In this document: one piece after another, positions 18,230 through 27,179 of the stretch | Layout of the letters: every line of letters starts with the position of its first letter | Numbering within the stretch: position 1 is the stretch's first letter | DNA from: Pseudomonas sp. p1(2021b) | Lineage (GTDB): Bacteria > Pseudomonadota > Gammaproteobacteria > Pseudomonadales > Pseudomonadaceae | DNA length: 64,000 nucleotides | Direction of reading: 5' to 3' | Assembly (NCBI RefSeq): GCF_020151015.1 | Contig: NZ_CP083746.1 | Span: 4,307,001-4,371,000, forward strand | Program-made: the position numbers and the translations under genes | The notes under the pieces: generated by a model | Seen by the model: the letters and a program-made list of their open reading frames with translations, nothing else | Database searches by the model: none | What the model was told of the DNA's origin: nothing

Positions 18230-19729
18230 ATGAGCCATTCGACCGGTATCGAGACCAATGGCGTCGAACAGATCCCCGACGATCAACGCGACGCGACCCC
18301 GCTGGACCTGTTCCGCCTGATCTTCGGCGGTGCCAACACCTTCGCCACCGCTGTGCTGGGCAGCTTCCCGGTACTGTTCGGCCTGTCGTTCCAGGCCGGG
18401 CTGTGGGCCATCCTGCTCGGCGTCGGGGTGGGCGCCTTGATCCTCGCCCCCATGGGCCTGTTCGGTGCGCTCAACGGCACCAACAATGCGGTGTCGTCCG
18501 GCGCACACTTCGGCGTGCATGGGCGCATCGTCGGTTCGTTCCTGTCGCTGCTCACCGCCGTGGCGTTCTTCTCGCTGTCGGTGTGGAGCTCTGGCGACGC
18601 CCTGGTCGGTGGCGCCAAGCGCCTGGCGGGGCTGCCGGAAACCGACCTGACCCTGGGCCTGGCCTACGGCCTGTTCGCAGTGCTGGTGCTGGTGGTGTGC
18701 ATCTTCGGCTTCCGCTTCATGCTGTGGGTCAACAAGATCGCGGTGTGGGCATCGAGCTTGCTGTTCCTGCTGGGCATCCTGGCGTTCGCCAGCCCCTTCG
18801 ATGTGCACTTCGCCGGTAGCGTCAACCTCGGCCAGCCCGGTTTCTGGGCCGCCTTCGTCGGCGCAGCGATCCTGGCCATGAGCAACCCGGTGTCGTTCGG
18901 CGCGTTCCTCGGCGACTGGTCGCGCTATATCCCGCGCCAGACACCCAAGGCGCGCATCATGCTGGCCGTGATCGCCGCCCAGGCGGCGACACTGATCCCG
19001 TTCCTGTTCGGCCTGTGCACCGCGACCCTGGTCGCCACCCAGGCCCCGGACTACATCGCCGCCAATAACTATGTGGGCGGCCTGCTGGCGATCTCGCCGG
19101 GTTGGTTCTTTCTGCCGGTTTGCCTGATCGCGGTGATCGGCGGCATGTCCACCGGCACCACTTCGCTGTATGGCACCGGCCTGGACATGTCCAGCGTATT
19201 CCCGCGCTTGCTCAGCCGCGCCGGCGCGACCCTGCTGATAGGCGTCGCCGCCATCGCCTTCATCTTCATCGGCCGCTTCACCTTCAACCTGGTGCAGAGC
19301 GTGTCCACCTTCGCCGTGCTGATCATCACCTGCACCAGCCCCTGGATGGTGATCATGATCCTCGGCCTGGTCACCCGTCGCGGCTTCTACCATGCCGACG
19401 ACCTGCAGGTGTTCACCCGCGGCCAACGCGGCGGGCACTACTGGTTCACCCATGGCTGGAACTGGCGCGGCATGGGCGCCTGGATCCCCAGCGCAGCGGT
19501 GGGCCTGTGCTTCGTCAACCTGCCAGGGCAGTTCGTCGGCCCACTGGGCGAGCTGGCCGGCGGAATCGACCTGAGCCTGCCGGTCACCCTGGGCATGGCT
19601 GGCCTGCTGTATATCGTCCTGCTCAACCTGTTCCCTGAACCCGCCGGCGTCTATGGCCCCCATGGCCCACGCTGGGTGCGTTGCAAAAGCGCCCCGCGCA
19701 CGCCGGTAACCACCGCCGAAACCGCCTGA
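18230..19729 (+). CDS. NCS1-family permease (purine/cytosine/thiamine type)
   Basis: This is a 499-residue inner-membrane transporter of the nucleobase:cation symporter-1 family with about 12 hydrophobic segments. Family marks are the cytoplasmic N-terminus ending DDQRDATPLDLFRLIFGGAN and the segment MSNPVSFGAFLGDWSRYIP at about 225-243. The latter is typical of CodB-like and related permeases. The substrate is unknown; cytosine, other nucleobases, hydantoins, thiamine and amines are all possible in this family. The aldehyde dehydrogenase gene follows after 13 bases, so the imported compound is probably converted through an aldehyde. Confidence 0.86.
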   Translation: MSHSTGIETNGVEQIPDDQRDATPLDLFRLIFGGANTFATAVLGSFPVLFGLSFQAGLWAILLGVGVGALILAPMGLFGALNGTNNAVSSGAHFGVHGRIVGSFLSLLTAVAFFSLSVWSSGDALVGGAKRLAGLPETDLTLGLAYGLFAVLVLVVCIFGFRFMLWVNKIAVWASSLLFLLGILAFASPFDVHFAGSVNLGQPGFWAAFVGAAILAMSNPVSFGAFLGDWSRYIPRQTPKARIMLAVIAAQAATLIPFLFGLCTATLVATQAPDYIAANNYVGGLLAISPGWFFLPVCLIAVIGGMSTGTTSLYGTGLDMSSVFPRLLSRAGATLLIGVAAIAFIFIGRFTFNLVQSVSTFAVLIITCTSPWMVIMILGLVTRRGFYHADDLQVFTRGQRGGHYWFTHGWNWRGMGAWIPSAAVGLCFVNLPGQFVGPLGELAGGIDLSLPVTLGMAGLLYIVLLNLFPEPAGVYGPHGPRWVRCKSAPRTPVTTAETA

Positions 19730-19742
19730 CTGGAACCCGATC

Positions 19743-21173
19743 ATGACCACACCCCACTACATCGACGGCCGCTGGGTCGAAGGCCAAGGCAGCGACTGCA
19801 TCACCGTGCATGACCCCGCGCTGGGCCAGCCGTTCGCCGAGCTGATGTCCGCCAGCACCGCCCAGGTCGACCAGGCCGTGGCTGCCGCCCGGCGCGCCCT
19901 GCCCGCCTGGAAAGCCACTGCTCCGGGCGAACGTGCCGCGCTGCTGCGTGGCTTCGCCGAACAACTTGGCCAACGCCGCGAAGCACTGATTACCCTGCAG
20001 ATGCGCAACAACGGCAAGCCACGCCACGAAGCCGAGATCGACCTCGACGATGCCGTGGCCACGTTCGCCTACTACGCAGACCTTGCCGAGCAGCTGCCTG
20101 GCAAGAACCGCGAGGTCCCCCTGGCCGCCCCCGGCTTCACGGCCCGTACGCGCCTTGAACCGGTGGGCGTGGTCGGCTTGATCGTGCCGTGGAACTTCCC
20201 CCTGGTGACCAGCGCCTGGAAGCTTGCCCCGGCATTGGCCGCCGGCTGCACGGTGGTGCTCAAGCCCTCGGAAGTCACGCCGCTGATCGAACAGGCTTAC
20301 GGCCAGATCGCCGATACCCTGGGCCTGCCCGCCGGCGTGCTGAACATCGTCAACGGCAAGGCCGAGACCGGTGCCGCCCTGAGCGGCCACAACGGGCTGG
20401 ACAAGCTGTCATTCACCGGCAGCAATGGAGTAGGCAGCCAAGTCATGCGCGCCGCCGCAGCCCAGTGCCGCCCCGTGACCCTGGAGTTGGGCGGTAAATC
20501 GGCGATCGTGGTGTTCGATGACTGCGACGTGGACCAGGCCGTGGAATGGATCGTCGCCGGCATCACCTGGAACGCCGGGCAGATGTGCTCGGCCACCTCG
20601 CGCCTGCTGGTCCAGGACGGCATTGCCGATACTCTGCTGCCCCGCCTGCAGGCGGCCCTGGAACAGATGCACGTGGGCAACCCGCTGGTCGAGGACGTGG
20701 CCATGGGCCCGCTGACCAGCCAGGCACAATGGCTCAAGGTCGCCAGCTATTTCGCCATTGCCCGCGAAGAAGGCCTGCATTGCCTCACCGGTGGCCAGGT
20801 GCTGGACCGCGAGGGCTGGTTCGTCAGCCCGACCCTGTACAGCGATGTGCCGGAAGGTAGCCGCCTGTGGAACGAAGAGATCTTCGGCCCGGTATTGTGC
20901 GCCCGCCGCTTCGCCACCGAGGCACAGGCCATTGCGCTGGCCAACGACAGCCGCTTCGGCCTGGTCGCCACCGTATGCTCCGCCGACCTGGACCGCGCCG
21001 AACGTGTAGCCGACGCACTGGAGGTTGGCCATGTATGGATCAACTCGGTGCAGGCGGTGTTCGTCGAGACCTCCTGGGGCGGGACCAAGGGCAGCGGCAT
21101 CGGCCGCGAACTCGGGCCCTGGGGGCTGTCGGCGTACCAGTCGGTCAAGCATGTGACGCGTTGCCTGGGGTAA
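19743..21173 (+). CDS. NAD(P)-dependent aldehyde dehydrogenase
   Basis: This is a 476-residue member of the ALDH superfamily, nearest in feel to the betaine-aldehyde/aminoaldehyde dehydrogenases. The cofactor-site motif PWNFPLVTSAWKLAPALAAG is at about 150-170. The general base is Glu248 in LELGGK and the nucleophile is Cys282 in GQMCSATSR. All catalytic residues are present. It follows the NCS1 permease gene closely and is probably the last gene of the unit. Given the NCS1 partner, an aldehyde derived from an amine or N-heterocycle is a reasonable guess, but no substrate can be assigned. Confidence 0.88.
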   Translation: MTTPHYIDGRWVEGQGSDCITVHDPALGQPFAELMSASTAQVDQAVAAARRALPAWKATAPGERAALLRGFAEQLGQRREALITLQMRNNGKPRHEAEIDLDDAVATFAYYADLAEQLPGKNREVPLAAPGFTARTRLEPVGVVGLIVPWNFPLVTSAWKLAPALAAGCTVVLKPSEVTPLIEQAYGQIADTLGLPAGVLNIVNGKAETGAALSGHNGLDKLSFTGSNGVGSQVMRAAAAQCRPVTLELGGKSAIVVFDDCDVDQAVEWIVAGITWNAGQMCSATSRLLVQDGIADTLLPRLQAALEQMHVGNPLVEDVAMGPLTSQAQWLKVASYFAIAREEGLHCLTGGQVLDREGWFVSPTLYSDVPEGSRLWNEEIFGPVLCARRFATEAQAIALANDSRFGLVATVCSADLDRAERVADALEVGHVWINSVQAVFVETSWGGTKGSGIGRELGPWGLSAYQSVKHVTRCLG

Positions 21174-21430
21174 TTCCCGAAATCCCCGACCATGTGCCGT
21201 GACAAGGGCTACTGCATTAGGATGGGTAGCCCGTCACCTACGTAATGGAGGAATGAGACGAGGCCACATGCCTGCAACGCAATTGTATAGCTGTACGTCT
21301 ATTGTCGTTACAGATGATCAATTGCAAGCCGACGATGGCGGCCACTTTGCCCGCGCAGGTGACTTTTACCCATCTGCGCGAAGTCCCACCCCTGGTAGCC
21401 CAATAATCACAACACCAGGCCAGACCTCCC

Positions 21431-22648
21431 ATGCATCCGCAACGCACCGCCCTGCATAACGAACTGCACGCTCGTCCATCGCTGTACTTCGACGAGCCTG
21501 CCCATGTCCACCACCTGGCCGTGCTGGGCGACGACGCCGCCTGCCTGGCCCTGCTGCAACGCTGCTGCCCCGACGCCGTCGACAGGGAGGCCGCCCAGGG
21601 CATTACCCGGCTGGATGGCAACCCCTTCAAATGGGAGCGCCACGCGGAGTTCTTCACGCTGACCTTGGTGGTGCCCTGCGCCAGCCACGATGCCGGCTGG
21701 CAGGCGCTGCCCCAGGTCCTGGCCGAAGCCATCGCCCCACAGGCCGACCAGGTGATCAATGCCGTGCAGGTGCTGGTGCGTGGCGAACAGGGCCTGGACC
21801 TGACGCGCTACGGTTTCAAAGACCCCTGCGGCTCGCTGGTCGGTGGCGGTGATGCGGTGGTGTGGAGCGACTTTCGCCTGACCGAGGACGGCACCAACCG
21901 CCTGTTGTTCATCAACCGCCGCCTCAACGCCTACCGCCAGGGCCGGATGATCCGCCGCCTGCTGGAAATCGAGACCTACCGCATGATGGCCTCGCTCACC
22001 CTCAGCACGGCAAAGGCGCTGAGCCAGGAGCTGGACGCCTTCGACCGGACCCTGGTGAGCCTCTCCGAGCGCAGCGCCAGCGTCGATGGCCACGACTCCA
22101 AGACCTTGCTCGAAGCCATCGCCCACCTCTCACGCCAGGTGGTCAGCCGTACGGTGAAAACCCGCCATCGCTTCGGTGCGACCCAGGCCTATGCGCAACT
22201 GGTGTTCGAGCGCCTGGGCGAACTGCGCGAGAGCCATGTGGGGGATTGCCAGCGGCTGGGGGTGTTCATCGAGCGACGCTTCAAACCGACGGTGCGCTAT
22301 TGCGCCGCCACCGAGCAGCGTCTGGAGCAACTGGCCAAGAATGTCGCCAACCTGGGCGACCTGCTGCAGGCGCGGGTGCAGGTGGAGATGGAGGAGCAGA
22401 ACGCCGAGATCCTGCGCAGCCTCAATGCCCGCGCCGATGCCCAGGTGAAGATCCAGCGGGCAGTGGAAGGGCTGTCGATCATCGCCATCACCTATTACCT
22501 GCTGAACCTGTTCAAGCTGCTGTATGGCGGCCTGAACGTGCTGGGCGCAGGGCTGACGGCGCGCGAGGCATTGCTGGGGATGGCAGTGCCAGTGATGCTG
22601 CTGCTGGGAATGATCCTGCTACGGATCAGGCGGGCGAAGCAGCATTGA
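21431..22648 (+). CDS. DUF3422 family membrane protein
   Basis: This 405-residue protein begins MHPQRTALHNELHARPSL, the hallmark of DUF3422. The body is soluble and helical, with a predicted coiled coil at about 285-340. It ends with two membrane helices at about 345-365 and 378-398 and a short basic tail (RIRRAKQH). The function of this family is not established. It is monocistronic, with a 257-base upstream gap holding no recognisable gene and a REP element downstream. A C-terminal membrane anchor with the main domain in the cytoplasm is inferred from the lack of a signal peptide. Confidence 0.85.
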   Translation: MHPQRTALHNELHARPSLYFDEPAHVHHLAVLGDDAACLALLQRCCPDAVDREAAQGITRLDGNPFKWERHAEFFTLTLVVPCASHDAGWQALPQVLAEAIAPQADQVINAVQVLVRGEQGLDLTRYGFKDPCGSLVGGGDAVVWSDFRLTEDGTNRLLFINRRLNAYRQGRMIRRLLEIETYRMMASLTLSTAKALSQELDAFDRTLVSLSERSASVDGHDSKTLLEAIAHLSRQVVSRTVKTRHRFGATQAYAQLVFERLGELRESHVGDCQRLGVFIERRFKPTVRYCAATEQRLEQLAKNVANLGDLLQARVQVEMEEQNAEILRSLNARADAQVKIQRAVEGLSIIAITYYLLNLFKLLYGGLNVLGAGLTAREALLGMAVPVMLLLGMILLRIRRAKQH

Positions 22649-22654
22649 CCCAGG

Positions 22655-22716
22655 CACAAGGCCGCTCCTCCGGTAGGAGCGGCCTTGTGCCGCGAAAGGG
22701 CCGCAAAGCGGCCCCT
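22655..22716. repeat. Compact REP pair, GGCCTTGTGCC type
   Basis: Inverted cores GCACAAGGCCGCTCCT and AGGAGCGGCCTTGTGC are separated by only four bases. The GGGCCGC/GCGGCCC stem follows on the right only. It lies between the convergent DUF3422 and MscS-type genes and would form a strong hairpin there. Confidence 0.82.
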
Positions 22717-22720
22717 GGCC

Positions 22721-25114
22721 TCATTCCGCCCCATCCACCGACCGTGCACTGTCCTGCAACAACACCATGCTCTGCGGCGAAGACAAGGCGATCCCTTCCT
22801 CGCGCAACCGCCCCAGCACCGTGAACAACAGGTCGCTGCGCGCCCCCGACACCTGCCGCGGACTGGCCACGTAACCGCTGACGCTGAGCACCATGCCACT
22901 GGCGGTGAGGTCCTTGAAGGTCACTGACGAGGCCGGCGCATCGAGGATCGATTCATGCTCGCGGAACGCCGTCAGCAGCAGATCACGCACCTTGTTCGCG
23001 TCGGTATCCAGCGGCAGGGTCAGGGTGATGCCGACCACGCCCAGGGCATTGCCCATGGTCACGTTGCGCACGTTCTGGGAAATGAACTGCGAGTTGGGCA
23101 CGATCACCGTGGAACGGTCGGACATCTGGATTTCCGTGGCGCGCACGTTGATCCGACGGATGTCGCCCTCCACCCCGGCCAGGCTCACCCAGTCGCCCAC
23201 CTTGACCGGGCGCTCGGTGAGCAGGATCAGGCCGGAGATGAAGTTCTGCACGATCTGCTGCAGGCCGAAACCGATACCCACCGACAGCGCACTGACCACC
23301 CAGGTCAGGCTGGTGAGGTTGATACGCAGGGTCGACATCACCAGCATGGCCAGGAACAGGAAGCCCAGGTAGCCGACCAGGGTCACCAGGGATGCACGCA
23401 TGCCGGCATCCATGTCGGTCTCCGGCAGCAGGCGCTCGCTCAGCCAACGCTTGACCACGCGGATGGCGAACAGCCCACCGAGGAACATGGCCACCGCCAG
23501 GAAGATGTCCTGCGGCACGATGTTCAGGTTGCCGAGCACCTTGCCCCCGCTGCCGTCCCATTCCGCCAGGCTCAACAGCAGCTCGCCGGGGCTGGTGCCC
23601 GAGGGCATGAGTACCAGCAGGCCGGCGATGAACAGCAACAACGTACGCCCGATGCCCGCCAGGATGGTGCTGGCCTGGGCCTGGTGCCGTGGCTGCAGGC
23701 CAAGGGCCGCGGACAAGGCCAGACCACTGGGCTGGCGCGGCGACAACAGGGTTTCGCACAGGTCGCCGAACACCGTGATGAGCAGGTAGGCGCAGGTGGC
23801 CACCACGCTGATCCACAGCAGCTTGGCGGTGAGGAAGTAGGCCAGGGTCAGGTAGCCGGTGAGCAGCGCCAGCAGGATCAGCCCCACCCAGACCACGATC
23901 ACGAACGGAATCAGCCCGGCCAACCCAGTCGGGCGCTCCAACTGGTGCCGTGTGCGGGCGCGGCGGTAGCACACCAGCGCCGCAACGAAGATCAGCGACA
24001 CCACCAGGGCGGTCAGGCCGTTGGTGGCCACGGTCAGCGCCAGGCTGGTGCCGATCACGCTGTTGATACGCTCCTGGGTCAGCAGCACCATCAGCGCCAG
24101 GGCCAGGACCTGGGGGAACCAGCCCAGGGCACTGGCCACTTCATCCGGGATCGGCGGCAAGCGCCAGGAGGGGCGCTGCAGCATCAGCATGGCGCGGCCG
24201 AGGCCGGCGATGAAGGCGCTGAACACCACCAGGGTGAGGATATGGTTGATCAGGCTGGCGATATCGCTGCCCAGCTCGGCGCTGTTCTCCAGGCCCCAGC
24301 GCACCAGCGACACCGAGCCGCCGATGGTGCTCAGGGTCGCCAGGCTGACGCTCAAGGCCAGGGCACTGCGCCGCAGGCGGCCCTCGGGCAGCCAGCGGAT
24401 CATGGCATCGGCCAGCAGCCGCTCGAGCACCTTGCGCACCAGTGTCCATACCAGCAGGGCCGCCACCAGGCTGCTGATGAATAGCCAGCGGTGCTCGGCG
24501 CTGAAGGCGCTGGCCACGGCATCGGCGGCCTCGCCGCGCAGGTCGCGCAGGCGTGCCACGTCCTCGTCGGTCGGGCGGATCAGGCTCGACCAGAATGCTG
24601 GGCTCAGGGGGCTGGCGGCGCGGGTGGTGACCTGCGAGTTGAACTGGCTGCGACGCAGGTTGACGATCTGCGTGGCCAGGTCACGAGCCGATTGGGTCAG
24701 CTTCACCGCCTGCTGTTGCTCGGCCAGTACCGACTTCTTTTCATCGCTCAACTGCTTGCGCTGGCGGGTGATGCTGTCGGCTTCGTCGGGCAGCACTGGG
24801 CCGAGCACCTGGAGCTGGTCGTCCAGGCGCTCCACGTCGGAGGTGCGTTGCGTACCCAGGGCGTCAGCCTGGCGTTGCACCTGCAAGGCGGCCTGACGCA
24901 GCTGGGACAGCAGGTCATCGTTCGCCTCGCTGGTAAGCCCCTGGCGGACCTGGTCCAGGCGGTCGCTCAACTGCTCCAGGCTGGCGTTCTCGTCCAGCGT
25001 GGGCAGTTCACCGGCGCTCAACGGCCCGACCTGTGCCGACCAGGCTGGCGTGGCCACCCACAACAGCACGGCAAGCGTTGCTACACAAAAACGGTAAAGG
25101 CTCAGGCGCCTCAT
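22721..25114 (-). CDS. Large MscS-family mechanosensitive channel with DUF3772 domain
   Basis: This is a 797-residue inner-membrane channel. An N-terminal signal peptide (about 1-27, ending TPAWSAQ) precedes a periplasmic coiled-coil domain at about 40-170 (DUF3772). About ten membrane helices follow at 200-580. The MscS core comes next: pore helix SVGIGFGLQQIVQNF at about 590-605, then the beta domain with KVGDWVSLAGVEGDI. The layout resembles MscK/YbiO-type channels that release solutes on osmotic downshift. It has no near neighbour on its strand. Ion specificity or gating ligand cannot be inferred. Confidence 0.9.
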   Translation of the reverse strand: MRRLSLYRFCVATLAVLLWVATPAWSAQVGPLSAGELPTLDENASLEQLSDRLDQVRQGLTSEANDDLLSQLRQAALQVQRQADALGTQRTSDVERLDDQLQVLGPVLPDEADSITRQRKQLSDEKKSVLAEQQQAVKLTQSARDLATQIVNLRRSQFNSQVTTRAASPLSPAFWSSLIRPTDEDVARLRDLRGEAADAVASAFSAEHRWLFISSLVAALLVWTLVRKVLERLLADAMIRWLPEGRLRRSALALSVSLATLSTIGGSVSLVRWGLENSAELGSDIASLINHILTLVVFSAFIAGLGRAMLMLQRPSWRLPPIPDEVASALGWFPQVLALALMVLLTQERINSVIGTSLALTVATNGLTALVVSLIFVAALVCYRRARTRHQLERPTGLAGLIPFVIVVWVGLILLALLTGYLTLAYFLTAKLLWISVVATCAYLLITVFGDLCETLLSPRQPSGLALSAALGLQPRHQAQASTILAGIGRTLLLFIAGLLVLMPSGTSPGELLLSLAEWDGSGGKVLGNLNIVPQDIFLAVAMFLGGLFAIRVVKRWLSERLLPETDMDAGMRASLVTLVGYLGFLFLAMLVMSTLRINLTSLTWVVSALSVGIGFGLQQIVQNFISGLILLTERPVKVGDWVSLAGVEGDIRRINVRATEIQMSDRSTVIVPNSQFISQNVRNVTMGNALGVVGITLTLPLDTDANKVRDLLLTAFREHESILDAPASSVTFKDLTASGMVLSVSGYVASPRQVSGARSDLLFTVLGRLREEGIALSSPQSMVLLQDSARSVDGAE

Positions 25115-25170
25115 CGAATTCCCCTATTTACACGCTCGATTGGGCGGGGATTCTACGCTGCTCGCAGCGC

Positions 25171-26238
25171 TCAGGTGAGTGCCGTTTCTCGCGTCAGCAA
25201 TTGCCGTTTACGCTCCACTCCCCAGCGGTAGCCACTGAGGTCGCCGTCACGGCGTACCACCCGGTGGCAGGGGATGGCCACGGCGAGGCAGTTGGCGGCG
25301 CAGGCCTGGGCGACGGCGCGCACGGCCTTGGGTGCGCCGATGCGTTCGGCGATGTCGGTGTAGCTGACGGTGCTGCCGGCGGGTACCTCGCGCAGCGCCT
25401 GCCAGACGCGCTCCTGGAAGGCCGTGCCTTGTACGTCCAACGGCAACGCCAGGCCCAGGGCCGGCTGCTCGACGAACCCCACCACTTCGGCGACCAGGCG
25501 TTCGAAACCGGCGTCGCCGCCGATCAGCCGAGCCTTGCTGAACTGGTCTTGCAGGTCCTTGAGCAGGCGTTCAGGGTCCTCGCCCAACAGGATGGCGCAG
25601 ATGCCCCGTTCACTCTGCGCCACCAGGATCGCCCCGAGCGAGCACTGGCCAATGGCGAAGTGAATGGTCGAGCCCGCGCCCTTGGCCCGGTATTCCCTCG
25701 GGCGCATGCCCAGGCGTTGGCCGGCGCTCTCGTAGAAGCGGCTGTTGGAGTTGTAGCCGGCGTCATAGATGGCCTCGGTCACGGAGCTTGCGCGGTCGTC
25801 GAGCCGCTCGCGCAAGCGCCGGGCGCGATAGCCCGAAGCATAGGCCTTGGGCGTGAGCCCGGTCTCGGCCTTGAACACGCGGTGCAGGTGGAAGGGGCTG
25901 ACGGCCAGTTGCGCACCGAGCTGGTCGAGGTTGGGTGGCGTCTCGCTGGCCTCGATCAGGCGGCAGGCGCGGGCCACCAGTTCGGTACGGCGCATCATCT
26001 GCAGGGCCTTGCCCTCCGTGCAGCGGCGACAGGCGCGATAGCCGGCCGCTTCGGCCGCGTCGGCATCATTGAAGAATTCGACGTTCTCACGCTTGGCCAG
26101 GCGTGACTTGCAGCCAGGCTGACAGTAGACGCCCGTGGTGCGTACGGCATAGACGAAATGGCCGCTGGCCGCTGTGTCGCGGCGTTGCACGGCGAGCCAG
26201 CGGTCGGCGTCGGTGGCGTAGGCGGTGGCAGGCTTCAT
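25171..26238 (-). CDS. ada: Bifunctional Ada: methyl-sensing regulator and O6-methylguanine-DNA methyltransferase
   Basis: Ada removes methyl groups from phosphotriesters and O6-methylguanine and, once methylated, activates the adaptive response. The 355-residue protein has the zinc/methyl-acceptor cysteines C39, C43, C70 and C73. An AraC-type helix-turn-helix region follows at about 90-185, then the methyltransferase domain with acceptor Cys324 in IPCHRV. The ATG at 26238 is preceded by a near-perfect AGGAGAG. The glycosylase gene of the same response lies upstream on the same strand, separated by a REP pair. Transcription of both may be controlled by Ada, as in E. coli; no Ada box was identified with confidence. 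Confidence 0.95.
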   Translation of the reverse strand: MKPATAYATDADRWLAVQRRDTAASGHFVYAVRTTGVYCQPGCKSRLAKRENVEFFNDADAAEAAGYRACRRCTEGKALQMMRRTELVARACRLIEASETPPNLDQLGAQLAVSPFHLHRVFKAETGLTPKAYASGYRARRLRERLDDRASSVTEAIYDAGYNSNSRFYESAGQRLGMRPREYRAKGAGSTIHFAIGQCSLGAILVAQSERGICAILLGEDPERLLKDLQDQFSKARLIGGDAGFERLVAEVVGFVEQPALGLALPLDVQGTAFQERVWQALREVPAGSTVSYTDIAERIGAPKAVRAVAQACAANCLAVAIPCHRVVRRDGDLSGYRWGVERKRQLLTRETALT

Positions 26239-26336
26239 GAAATCTCTCCTGGGCGGCTGATGTTGCAAGCCTGACAGGCTGGGTCGGGGCTGGCACTCCG
26301 TTTATTGCACGGCAATCCGGCAGAAGTGCATCGCCC

Positions 26337-26454
26337 TGTAGGAGCGGGCTTGCCCCGCGAAAGGGCTGCCAAGCAGCCCCGACATCCTGGGCGTCAACGC
26401 TGACATCCCGGGGCCGCCCTGCGGCCCTTTCGCGGGGCAAGCCCGCTCCTACAA
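26337..26454. repeat. REP pair, GGGCTTGCCCC type, between ada and the glycosylase gene
   Basis: Two near-complete inverted copies are present: TGTAGGAGCGGGCTTGCCCC at the left and its reverse complement at the right, ending CGCTCCTACA. Each carries a GGGCTGC/GCAGCCC or GGGCCGC/GCGGCCC stem. The spacer is about 25 bases. Unlike most copies, this pair lies between two genes in the same direction. Confidence 0.87.
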
Positions 26455-26464
26455 GGGGGCAGCG

Positions 26465-27091
26465 CTAGGCGCGCCACAGGTACCAGGACGCCACGGTCCG
26501 ATACGGGCTCCAGCCACCTCCCAGCGAACGCATCTGCGCCGGTGTCGGCGCCTTGTCCATGCCCTTGAGCCGACGATACCCCTCGCGCATGCCAAAGTCG
26601 TCCACCGGCAGGATATCGGAGCGCTCCAGGCAATAGATCAGCAGCATCTCCACCGTCCAGCGCCCGACGCCACGCAGGCTCACCAGACGCTCGATCAGCG
26701 CATCGTCATGCATCGTCAGCGCTTGCTCGCGGCTGGGGACGATACCGTCCAGGCGCGCCTGGGCAATCCCCTGCACCGTAGCCAGCTTGTTCGCGGATAA
26801 GCCACAGCCACGCAGCACCTCGGGCGGCGTGGCCAACAGTTGCTCGGGGCTAGGGAAGGCGGCCCCCGGGAACAACGCCAGCAAGCGCGCCAGGATCGCT
26901 TCGGCCGCCCGGGCGTGCAACTGCTGGTAGGCCACCGCCCGTACCAGCGCCTCGAAGGGCTCGCGCTCCGGCACAGCACTGTGCTGGCACGGACCGATTG
27001 TAGCGATGTGTCGGGCCCAGTCCGGGTCCAACGCCGCGAGGAAGTCCGTGGCCTGGCGATAGGCCGAGGGCGAGAGGTCGGCGTGGATCAT
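26465..27091 (-). CDS. DNA-3-methyladenine glycosylase II (short AlkA type)
   Basis: This helix-hairpin-helix glycosylase excises alkylated bases to start base-excision repair. At 208 residues it lacks the N-terminal domain of E. coli AlkA (282 residues) and resembles the yeast MAG1-type core. The HhH motif is at about 136-150 (LVSLRGVGRWTVEML). The catalytic Asp lies in LPVDDFGM at 164-165, followed by the short C-terminal W-rich end (GGGWSPYRTVASWYLW). Together with ada just downstream it forms an alkylation-damage pair. It starts at ATG 27091. Confidence 0.9.
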   Translation of the reverse strand: MIHADLSPSAYRQATDFLAALDPDWARHIATIGPCQHSAVPEREPFEALVRAVAYQQLHARAAEAILARLLALFPGAAFPSPEQLLATPPEVLRGCGLSANKLATVQGIAQARLDGIVPSREQALTMHDDALIERLVSLRGVGRWTVEMLLIYCLERSDILPVDDFGMREGYRRLKGMDKAPTPAQMRSLGGGWSPYRTVASWYLWRA

Positions 27092-27179
27092 GCGCGATAG
27101 TCTCGAATGATCGGAAAAAGACCAGCTTAGACCAACCTGTCATCGACGGAACGACGGTTCTTGCGCAGGTAATTGCGCC

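Noticed and set aside
21199..21459. An 86-codon frame before the DUF3422 gene
   Set aside because: It overlaps the firm start of DUF3422, has no Shine-Dalgarno and no protein-like composition.
26337..26454. Repeated palindromes first considered as a short CRISPR-like array
   Set aside because: Only two inverted copies per locus, no regular spacers and no cas genes. The cores match REP elements found throughout the window.
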